Shown here one piece after another: positions 57,559 to 64,000 of a stretch of 64,000 nt of DNA (its first letter is position 1; every line of letters starts with the position of its first letter). The stretch spans positions 62,001 to 126,000 of the forward strand of contig NZ_FNNS01000008.1 of NCBI RefSeq assembly GCF_900106795.1. Direction: 5' to 3'. The stretch is from Aequorivita viscosa (GTDB lineage Bacteria > Bacteroidota > Bacteroidia > Flavobacteriales > Flavobacteriaceae). A model generated the notes under the pieces. That model was not told the origin of the DNA. It did not search any database and saw only the letters and a list, made by a program, of their open reading frames with translations. The translations under genes were made by a program, and so were the position numbers.

Positions 57559-57638
57559 TGATACAGTTTTAAGTTAATAATAGAACTAAGATACTAATAT
57601 AAAAGGTATTAAAAAAATCATTGACAATCCCACCAATG

Positions 57639-57774
57639 GTTTTTACGCCTCATATTTGACACCTAAAACTTGATGACTATATGAAATTCAAAAACAGTCA
57701 TTGGGTTATACCTATGGTTGAGAGTTTTACTATATTTGGGAGATTATCCAACCATTTTAATTGGCGTAAAAACT
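57639..57774. repeat. Inverted repeat in a divergent promoter region
   Basis: GTTTTTACGCC (57639-57649) and GGCGTAAAAAC (57764-57774) are perfect complements bounding 136 bp between two divergent genes of exported proteins. No target duplication is seen. They may be paired regulator sites or the ends of a tiny mobile-element relic. Confidence 0.5.
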
Positions 57775-57820
57775 CTTAAAATTGTTAACCTTAATTTAAT
57801 ATTAAACAGCTGTATATATT

Positions 57821-58615
57821 ATGTTTTCAAGAATAAAAATACTCGCCGCCCTACTTGCTCTAACTGTTGTTTTGGGGTGTAATGAGAAAAAGAAAGATGA
57901 AGAAGGTACAGAATCTGAAATTAAAATTGAAAATACTAATGTAAAACCGAAAGCTCCAAGACCCGAAAAAGCTGCTGCCACAAATTTTACTGGTGACGGC
58001 GTATGGGTAAGCAAAAAATATACTGATAAACTTCTAGCCACAAAATCTCCTAAAAAGTCCCAAGATGCAACGCCTATCACTATGATGATTTTACCAAACG
58101 CTTTACATAAGGATGCGACGGTTGTTTTGGAATTTCACGAAGGCGGAACAGGAAAACTCGTTAAGAAAAACAATGGTTACGAAATTCAATCTAAAAAAGA
58201 AGATGGTCCTTCCCACGCTTTTCAATATGTAAAAGGAGGGCTTAAAACTAAGAATGATGAATTTATAAAACTGAAGTTTAAGGGTAACAAAAACGACTAC
58301 AAAGTAGCTGAGCAACTGCTTTTTGCCGGAAAATATGATTTAGATGGAAAACAAGTTGAATTTACTCCAAACGGAAAAGTTACCGGACTCGATTCTTTCT
58401 CGTATTATTCCGTGTTAATTGATTATTACGATGCTGGAATGCAAGTTGATCAAATTAGACTTGGCAAAAGTTACGAAAACAGCGAATTGTACGGATTTAA
58501 GTTCAAAAATGACAAATTGTTGATTTACGAACTCAAATGCACCGATGGCGACGGCAAATACTGCAATGTTGTTAAGTACGGCAAAAGATTATATAAACTA
58601 GAAAAGAAGAATTAA
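57821..58615 (+). CDS. Lipoprotein of unknown function
   Basis: This 264-residue protein has a lipobox (VVLGC, Cys20) and a highly charged linker rich in K and E. A beta-rich domain follows (about 55-264), with ATVVLEFHEGGTGKLVKKN and GKYDLDGKQVEFTPNGKV. I do not recognise a family. The gene is divergent from the T9SS gene and convergent with hisS, whose stop lies 33 bp away. Confidence 0.78.
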   Translation: MFSRIKILAALLALTVVLGCNEKKKDEEGTESEIKIENTNVKPKAPRPEKAAATNFTGDGVWVSKKYTDKLLATKSPKKSQDATPITMMILPNALHKDATVVLEFHEGGTGKLVKKNNGYEIQSKKEDGPSHAFQYVKGGLKTKNDEFIKLKFKGNKNDYKVAEQLLFAGKYDLDGKQVEFTPNGKVTGLDSFSYYSVLIDYYDAGMQVDQIRLGKSYENSELYGFKFKNDKLLIYELKCTDGDGKYCNVVKYGKRLYKLEKKN

Positions 58616-58648
58616 CGCATCAAAATCTGTTTCGACTCATAAAATCGC

Positions 58649-60016
58649 CTAGCTTTTTAATGCATTTTTAAGCGCAGTTAAATCAAGACTTCTTTGTTCT
58701 CCAGTTTTCATATTCTTTAGCGTAAAAACTTGCTGCTCTATTTCTGATTCTCCAGCTAACACAGTAAATGGGATATCACGTTTGTCGGCATAGCCCATTT
58801 GTTTCCCCATTTTTGCGGCATCGGGATATAATTCGGCTGCAACTCCGTTAACACGTAACTCTTTAATGGCTTTCATTGCGTACAAAGATTCCTGTTCGCC
58901 AAAATTTAGGAAGAGTGCTTTGCTGTTTTCTGAAATGGTTTCTGGAAAAAGGTTCAATTCTTCCAATACCAAATAAATACGATCTAAGCCAAAAGAAATT
59001 CCCATTCCACTCATATCTTTCAGACCAAAAATACTCGTTAGGTCATCGTATCTACCGCCTCCGCCAATACTTCCCATTTTTACTTCCGCAGGTGCTGAAA
59101 CTTCAAGAATGGCTCCTGTGTAATAGTTTAAACCTCTAGCTAGCGTGACATCTATTTGAAGACTGGCAGTTCTCAGACCTAATGTTTCAATTGTTTTAGA
59201 AATAAATTCCAATTCCTCTACTCCTTGAGTTCCCATAGTAGAATTGATTAGCAATTCTCTCAAACTCTGCAATTGTTCAATAGCACTTCCTTTCAAAGAG
59301 AATAAAGGCTGTAGTTTTTCTAATGCGGCTTCTGGAATACCTTTTTCGCGCATTTCTTTTTTAACGCCTTCTTCCCCAATTTTATCGAGTTTATCGAGCG
59401 CAACTGTAAAGTCAATCAATTTGTCCTCTGCGCCAATAGTTTCAGCAATTCCAGACAAAATCTTTCGGTTATTGATTTTTATGGTAACGCCTTTCAATCC
59501 GAGGTCAGTAAAAACCGCATCGTATAGTTGTATAAACTCAACTTCTTGCCATAGCGATTTAGATCCCACTACATCGGCATCACATTGATAAAACTCGCGG
59601 AACCTACCTTTCTGAGGCCTGTCGGCACGCCACACGGGCTGTATTTGATAGCGTTTAAAAGGGAAGGTAATTTCATTTCTATGCTGCACCACGTATCGCG
59701 CGAAGGGAACTGTTAAGTCGTAACGCAGCGCCTTTTCGGAAATTTTTGGGGTAATTTTAGTACTATCTTTTTCAGAATAAAGAGTGTCATTTACTTTGGA
59801 AAGAAAATCACCACTGTTCAATAATTTAAAAATAAGTCGATCTCCTTCTTCCCCATATTTCCCCATCAGGGTTTCACTATTTTCAAAAGAAGGCGTTTCT
59901 ATAGGCTGAAACCCATAAAGCGCAAAGTTTTTCTTTATAGTATCAAAAATATAATTACGACGGCCTACTTCTACTGGATTGAAATCGCGAGTACCTTTGG
60001 GAATTGATGGCTTCAA
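58649..60016 (-). CDS. hisS: Histidyl-tRNA synthetase
   Basis: This 455-residue class II synthetase has motif 1 in [15 protein letters not shown]..., and motif 2 in [26 protein letters not shown]. The histidine-binding block is [15 protein letters not shown], motif 3 is [15 protein letters not shown], and an anticodon-binding domain lies at about 365-455. It charges tRNA-His. The length and order are typical. It is followed on the other strand by an ABC permease gene, and the DUF6495-type gene lies 1.5 kb further on. Confidence 0.97.
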   Translation of the reverse strand: MKPSIPKGTRDFNPVEVGRRNYIFDTIKKNFALYGFQPIETPSFENSETLMGKYGEEGDRLIFKLLNSGDFLSKVNDTLYSEKDSTKITPKISEKALRYDLTVPFARYVVQHRNEITFPFKRYQIQPVWRADRPQKGRFREFYQCDADVVGSKSLWQEVEFIQLYDAVFTDLGLKGVTIKINNRKILSGIAETIGAEDKLIDFTVALDKLDKIGEEGVKKEMREKGIPEAALEKLQPLFSLKGSAIEQLQSLRELLINSTMGTQGVEELEFISKTIETLGLRTASLQIDVTLARGLNYYTGAILEVSAPAEVKMGSIGGGGRYDDLTSIFGLKDMSGMGISFGLDRIYLVLEELNLFPETISENSKALFLNFGEQESLYAMKAIKELRVNGVAAELYPDAAKMGKQMGYADKRDIPFTVLAGESEIEQQVFTLKNMKTGEQRSLDLTALKNALKS

Positions 60017-60183
60017 AATAGATTTGAGATGTTAGATGTTAGACTTCAGACTAGAGAGTAGGGAACAAAAACTCTGCTCATAACTAAAAACTCGCAAGTC
60101 TAAAATTTTAAAAATGCAAATATCCTAAATAATAGTAACTTTATCCAAGTTTTACAGTCTAATGGGTAACACAAATTAAAAAT

Positions 60184-61425
60184 ATGTTTTCACTCTTTCG
60201 CGAGAATGTTCGAATTGCCCTAGATTCCATTAAAGGTCAGTTGCTCCGGACCATCCTAACCATAGTAATTATAGGTATTGGAATATGGGCATTGGTAGGT
60301 ATTCTAAGTGCCGTTAAGGCTTTGGAAAACACGATTTCGACCAATTTTGCTTCGATGGGTGCAAATACTTTTAATATTCAGCGATATCAATTCACGGTTC
60401 AGACGCGCAACAGCGGAGAGCGTGAAAAGATAAACCCTATAATAAGCTACAATAACGTACGTGAGTTTATTAATACGTACGACTTCCCTATGACAAAAAC
60501 CTCGCTTTCTTTTCGCGGAACTTCAAATGCTGAAGTAAAATACGGCTCTGAAAAAACCGATCCAGAGGTTCAAGTGTACGGTGTTAACGAGCATTATCTT
60601 GAAAACACAGGGACAGAAATAGACAGCGGACGGAACTTTACGGTTTTTGATATTACAAACAACAATAAGGTTTGCATTTTGGGATCGGATTTTATGAAGA
60701 ATTTGTTTAAAAATGAAAACCCCTTAAACAAAACAGTAAGTATTCGAGGTGTCCGATTTAAAGTTATCGGCATTTTAGAATCTAAAGGATCTACCTTTGG
60801 TAATAACCAAGATTTAAAGATGCTTATTCCAGTACAAGTAGCACGGGGGATTTATACAGAACCCAATATCAATTACAACATTAGTGTGAAAGTTAGCGAC
60901 AAACAAATGATGGAAGCCGCACAAGATGAAGCAATTATTACTTTTAGGAATATTCGAGGTTTGAATCCGTTAGAAGACAATGATTTCGGGATTGAGCGCA
61001 GTGACGATTTGATTAACCGAATTACTTCAATCACAGGGTATTTGTCGGTTGCTGCTTGGATAATTAGCATTATTACAATCCTAGGATCGTCTATTGCGTT
61101 AATGAACATAATGCTTGTTTCTGTAAGCGAACGAACACGGGAAATAGGCGTACGTAAAGCCCTGGGCGCCAAGCGAGCCACCATCTCGACTCAGTTTTTT
61201 ATTGAAACAATTGTCATTGGCCAGTTTGGTAGTATTTTAGGAATTATATTAGGCGTACTAACAGGTTTTGCGTTTGCCAAAATTTTTGAGTTCGACTTTA
61301 GTCTTCCGTGGGCAGCAATGATTTGGGCAACGATAATTACGTTTATTGTAGCTGTAATTGCAGGTTCTTACCCAGCGGCAAAAGCAGCTCGATTGGATCC
61401 CATTGAGAGTTTAAGACACGAATAG
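60184..61425 (+). CDS. ABC transporter permease (MacB/FtsX type)
   Basis: This 413-residue protein has an N-terminal helix, then a large MacB-type periplasmic core domain (about residues 45-250). Three C-terminal helices form the FtsX domain, including LVSVSERTREIGVRKALGAKR and a final AKAARLDPIESLRHE. Such permeases act with a separate LolD/MacB-type ATPase and often an adaptor to extrude lipoproteins, peptides or drugs. No ATPase gene is adjacent, so the partner must lie elsewhere. Confidence 0.9.
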   Translation: MFSLFRENVRIALDSIKGQLLRTILTIVIIGIGIWALVGILSAVKALENTISTNFASMGANTFNIQRYQFTVQTRNSGEREKINPIISYNNVREFINTYDFPMTKTSLSFRGTSNAEVKYGSEKTDPEVQVYGVNEHYLENTGTEIDSGRNFTVFDITNNNKVCILGSDFMKNLFKNENPLNKTVSIRGVRFKVIGILESKGSTFGNNQDLKMLIPVQVARGIYTEPNINYNISVKVSDKQMMEAAQDEAIITFRNIRGLNPLEDNDFGIERSDDLINRITSITGYLSVAAWIISIITILGSSIALMNIMLVSVSERTREIGVRKALGAKRATISTQFFIETIVIGQFGSILGIILGVLTGFAFAKIFEFDFSLPWAAMIWATIITFIVAVIAGSYPAAKAARLDPIESLRHE

Positions 61426-61509
61426 GAGTAAAACCCAAATGACAAATTTCAAACAACAAACTTTGCGCTTCAAAAGAGATCGATATTCTTTTGAAGAATA
61501 TTGTTTTGG

Positions 61510-61983
61510 CTATTCCTCAAGAAGATCGCTGAAATAAGTAAAAAGTTCGCCTTTAGTTATTGAAGCTCCTTGTTGAATCAGCACAAAAATATCTTTATTT
61601 CTATCTTCTTTTAATGCTTTGGTAGAAGTGTACAGTACCACAGAATCATCCTGAATATTTTGTTGTAGCCACTTATAGCCATATTTGGTTGTTATGTCTA
61701 TATTGGTATTTTCAATTTTAATAGCTATTAAGTCGATGTGGGTTTGCGAAATACGAAACAACATTAATTGCTGAGGAGAAATATGCTCTAGAAACTTTAC
61801 TTTATTTAAAACACCTTCCCAAACAAGGTCGCTAAAAATGTCTAGTTCTTGTTCCACTACTTCGGGCTTGGTGCTTTTCAATTCCGCCCATTCTTCGGCT
61901 GTTATGGATTGAGTCGCTAAAAAGTTGATGAATTCTTTATGAAGTTCTTCAAATTGTTCTTTAGTCAATCTGGCGTATTTCAT
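61510..61983 (-). CDS. DUF6495-type conserved protein
   Basis: This 157-residue soluble protein begins MKYARLTKEQFEELHKEF and has a helical N-terminal half and a mixed C-terminal half (LIAIKIENTNIDITTKYGYKW, GASITKGELFTYFSDLLEE). I associate it with the DUF6495 group of flavobacterial proteins, whose function is unknown. It lies between the ABC permease gene and the ribosomal operon, 97 bp past rplI and behind its terminator. Confidence 0.75.
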   Translation of the reverse strand: MKYARLTKEQFEELHKEFINFLATQSITAEEWAELKSTKPEVVEQELDIFSDLVWEGVLNKVKFLEHISPQQLMLFRISQTHIDLIAIKIENTNIDITTKYGYKWLQQNIQDDSVVLYTSTKALKEDRNKDIFVLIQQGASITKGELFTYFSDLLEE

Positions 61984-62029
61984 TTTATCGTATTTAAAAA
62001 ATTGTATTGCAAAAAACAGTTTGTAAATA

Positions 62030-62060
62030 AAAAGCCTTCCCCAGAATGAGAAAGGCTTAT
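62030..62060 (-). terminator. Terminator of the rpsF-rpsR-rplI operon
   Basis: On the minus strand AAGCCTT pairs with AAGGCTT around a 13-base loop and is followed by TTTATTT. It lies 20 bp after rplI. Confidence 0.8.
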
Positions 62061-62079
62061 TTTATTATAACTAAGAAAG

Positions 62080-62616
62080 TTATTCAGTTTCAGAATTATC
62101 TTCTGCTTTCACCTCTTCTTTAACTTCAGCTTTTGGCTTTGCAGCCGCTTTAGATTTAGATTCCGGTTTTGCTTCAGCAACTACTTCAAAAGCGAAGTTA
62201 CTGATAACATCACGGTGGAAACGGATTGTAGCATCATACTGTCCAGCACGTTTTACAATACCTCCAGCAATAGCGATGAATTTTTTATCGATAGAAACTC
62301 CTGCTTTATCAAGGGCTTCGGCAAGGTCGGCATTAGTTACCGAACCAAACAATTTATCGCCTTCGCCTGTTTTAGCAGTAATTTTAATGTCAAGACCATT
62401 AAGCTTTTCAGCTTGAGCCTTAGCTTCATCAACAACTTTCTTTTCTTTAAAAGCACGTTGCTTAAGCGTTTCTGCCAATACTTTTTTAGCAGAAGGCGTT
62501 GCCAAAGTAGCGTAGCCTTGTGGAATTAAGTAATTCCGGCCATAGCCATTTTTAACTGTAACAAGATCGTCTGCAAAACCCAGATTTTCTACGTCTTTTT
62601 TCAATATAAGTTCCAT
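62080..62616 (-). CDS. rplI: 50S ribosomal protein L9 with a charged C-terminal tail
   Basis: This 178-residue protein has the L9 N-terminal domain (MELILKKDVENLGFADDLVTVKNGYGRNYLIP), the long connecting helix and the C-terminal domain (GSVTNADLAEAL). The usual length is about 148 residues. The last 30 here are a low-complexity tail of K, A, E and S. L9 binds 23S rRNA and helps keep frame. It is the third gene of the operon, 16 bp after rpsR. Confidence 0.97.
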   Translation of the reverse strand: MELILKKDVENLGFADDLVTVKNGYGRNYLIPQGYATLATPSAKKVLAETLKQRAFKEKKVVDEAKAQAEKLNGLDIKITAKTGEGDKLFGSVTNADLAEALDKAGVSIDKKFIAIAGGIVKRAGQYDATIRFHRDVISNFAFEVVAEAKPESKSKAAAKPKAEVKEEVKAEDNSETE

Positions 62617-62632
62617 AATACGTTCTGGTTTT

Positions 62633-62929
62633 TTATTTTAATAAATCGGTTACATAAGGCATAAGTGCCAAATGACGAGCTCTTTTTACTGCAACAGCTA
62701 CTTTTCTTTGGTATTTTAAAGAAGTTCCTGTAAGTCTTCTTGGTAAAATTTTACCTTGCTCGTTTACAAATCTTAATAAGAAATCTGCGTCTTTATAGTC
62801 GACATACTTAATGCCCGACCTTTTGAACATACAGTATTTTTTAGTTTTGTTTGTTTCTATGTTAAGCGGAGTAAGATATCTAATCTCTCCGTCTTTTTTT
62901 CCTTTTGCTTGTTGTTGAAGTGTTGCCAT
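62633..62929 (-). CDS. rpsR: 30S ribosomal protein S18
   Basis: This 98-residue protein has the S18 core [41 protein letters not shown]18 binds S6 and the central domain of 16S rRNA. The gene starts three bases after the rpsF stop, consistent with translational coupling of the S6:S18 pair. Confidence 0.97.
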   Translation of the reverse strand: MATLQQQAKGKKDGEIRYLTPLNIETNKTKKYCMFKRSGIKYVDYKDADFLLRFVNEQGKILPRRLTGTSLKYQRKVAVAVKRARHLALMPYVTDLLK

Positions 62930-62932
62930 GGC

Positions 62933-63271
62933 TTACGCAGATTTTTTATTACGGTTTCTTCTTTTTTCGGCCCAAGCAATTGCATGCTTGTCTAAACTTA
63001 CTGAAAGGTAACGCATAAAACGCTCATCTCTTTTAAATTCAGTTTCAAGATCGTTTACCGTGTCTCCATCAACGGTGTACTCAAAAAGATGATAAAATCC
63101 ACTCTTTTTGTTCTGGATAGGGTATGCTAATTTCTTTAGCCCCCAGTTTTCTTTGGATATCATCTTAGCACCTTTAGAAACAAGAAAATCTTCGTATTTC
63201 TGTACTGTCTCCTTTATCTGGTCTTCAGATAAAACGGGATTTAAGATGAAAACAGTTTCATAATGATTCAT
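62933..63271 (-). CDS. rpsF: 30S ribosomal protein S6
   Basis: This 112-residue protein has the S6 fold with MNHYETVFILNPVLSEDQI, GLKKLAYPIQNKKSGFYHLFEYTVD and RFMRYLSVSLD. S6 dimerises with S18 on the 30S platform. It is the first gene of the rpsF-rpsR-rplI operon, behind a near-ideal promoter and a leader hairpin. Confidence 0.97.
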   Translation of the reverse strand: MNHYETVFILNPVLSEDQIKETVQKYEDFLVSKGAKMISKENWGLKKLAYPIQNKKSGFYHLFEYTVDGDTVNDLETEFKRDERFMRYLSVSLDKHAIAWAEKRRNRNKKSA

Positions 63272-63303
63272 AAAAAATCTATTAATAATTAATGTTTAAA
63301 CTT

Positions 63304-63318
63304 TTGGCTTTCTGCCAA
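63304..63318 (-). promoter_or_regulatory. Leader hairpin upstream of rpsF
   Basis: On the minus strand TTGGC and GCCAA pair around a 5-base loop, shortly after the presumed transcription start. S6:S18 leaders autoregulate in many bacteria, but the hallmark CCG bulge is not clearly visible here, so the role is tentative. Confidence 0.35.
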
Positions 63319-63325
63319 GAGGGCG

Positions 63326-63356
63326 CAAAAATACTATTTTATTTCTTACCATCAAA
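63326..63356 (-). promoter_or_regulatory. Promoter of the rpsF operon
   Basis: On the minus strand TTTG (63353-63356) and TATTTTTG (63326-63333) are separated by exactly 19 bases, a full match to the Bacteroidota promoter TTTG-N19-TAnnTTTG. The rpsF start lies 54 bp downstream. Confidence 0.8.
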
Positions 63357-63493
63357 CCCATTTTTCATTTGAATTTTAAAAAACCCTAAGTGATTAGGCA
63401 TTGAATACGACTCATTTAGCACATTTTAATAATTCAATCGCTCCTCACAACTGTATCGATTTTACATTCTGAAGTCTAAAAATGAAGCTGTTT

Positions 63494-64000
63494 TTAGTAA
63501 CTATCTACATCTAAATTAACGCGAACGCTAACAAACTCTTTAATAGTATAAAAACTGCGCTCTACGTTAGAGATATACTTTTTTGTAGCTTCTAACGCCT
63601 GTGTTGGAGGGACTTTCATCATTATATTAAAGATAAATTTATTTCGCACCCGACCTACAGATGGTTGTTCTGGGCCTAAAATATTTTCGCCAAATTTACT
63701 TTGTAGGGCCTTCGCAAACCAAAAAGATGCATTCTGAACCCGAGTGAGGTTTTTGTCCTTAAATTCAATTTTAATTATTCTAAAAAACGGAGGGTATTTA
63801 AATTGATAGCGTTCTTGAAGTTGTTCCTTACTCATTTCTTCATAATCATTAACGCTTACCTGTTTCAGGATTTGATGATACGGGTTGAAAGTTTGAATCA
63901 GCACCTTACCTCTTTTTTCTGTTCGTCCTGCCCTACCCGAAACTTGCTGTAACAACTGAAAGCTACGTTCATGCGCCCTGAAGTCAGGAAAGTGCAATAA
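63494..64000 (-). CDS. priA: Primosomal protein N' (PriA), C-terminal part
   Basis: The frame is open to the right edge, so about the last 168 residues are present. DFRAHERSFQLLQQVSGRAGRTEKRGKVLIQT is helicase motif V/VI of PriA, and RYQFKYPPFFRIIKIEF starts the C-terminal domain. PriA restarts stalled replication forks. Its ATPase motifs lie outside the window. The 222 bp between it and rpsF contain the rpsF promoter. Confidence 0.93.
   Translation of the reverse strand, partial: LLHFPDFRAHERSFQLLQQVSGRAGRTEKRGKVLIQTFNPYHQILKQVSVNDYEEMSKEQLQERYQFKYPPFFRIIKIEFKDKNLTRVQNASFWFAKALQSKFGENILGPEQPSVGRVRNKFIFNIMMKVPPTQALEATKKYISNVERSFYTIKEFVSVRVNLDVDSY

Overview
The window is a chromosomal segment of a member of the Bacteroidota, most likely family Flavobacteriaceae. 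The evidence is low GC, a T9SS C-terminal sorting domain, CarboxypepD_reg and DUF4369/TlpA proteins, a fused CcsBA, a group III truncated hemoglobin, TTG starts, few Shine-Dalgarno sites, and promoters of the Bacteroidota type (TTTG-N19-TAnnTTTG, seen best upstream of rpsF). No rRNA operon, prophage, CRISPR array or complete insertion sequence is visible, and most genes are housekeeping.

Layout. Positions 1-2900 hold the 3' end of an ACMSD-like decarboxylase, an O-methyltransferase, a PAP2 phosphatase, a TatA-type protein and an exported CarboxypepD_reg protein. Positions 3100-6200 hold a SulP transporter and an ArsR/ArsM arsenic pair with a candidate operator. Positions 6200-15900 hold TamB divergent from tsaD, then rsmE, a DUF4159 protein, an AI-2E-family permease and a THUMP-like methyltransferase. 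Positions 15900-17120 are a gene-poor stretch with an 11-bp tandem repeat and three tRNAs (Arg, Pro, Ser). Positions 17250-31300 carry a PgpH-like HD phosphodiesterase, thiolase, an NlpC/P60 peptidase, a TPR protein, gyrA, clpC, an ammonia-lyase and a TlpA-like protein. Positions 31370-36100 carry ccsBA, a truncated hemoglobin, a small membrane protein and a Crp/Fnr regulator separated by a perfect 20-bp palindrome. Positions 36100-40800 carry a compact forward cluster (DUF2520, KdsC-like HAD, UbiA, Maf, lipoprotein, MscS).

From 40900 to 45200 a PIG-L deacetylase, a 36-residue membrane peptide and an SSS symporter form an apparent operon. An M16 protease, an acyl-CoA ligase, DUF488 and a Cys-motif/CarboxypepD_reg protein follow. 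Positions 48200-53600 show local decay: a gene remnant, a T9SS-type gene broken by one in-frame TGA, and two short inverted-repeat elements. Positions 53600-64000 hold an FMN glutamate-synthase-like protein, a DUF697 GTPase, a T9SS protein, a lipoprotein, hisS, an ABC permease, a DUF6495-type protein, the rpsF-rpsR-rplI operon and the 3' part of priA.

No clearly new multi-gene system was found. The best leads are the palindrome between the hemoglobin and Crp/Fnr units, the 36-residue peptide joined start-to-stop to the symporter, the nonsense-interrupted secreted-protein gene, the TIR-bounded 215-bp element, and a tamB gene lacking a plausible ordinary start codon.
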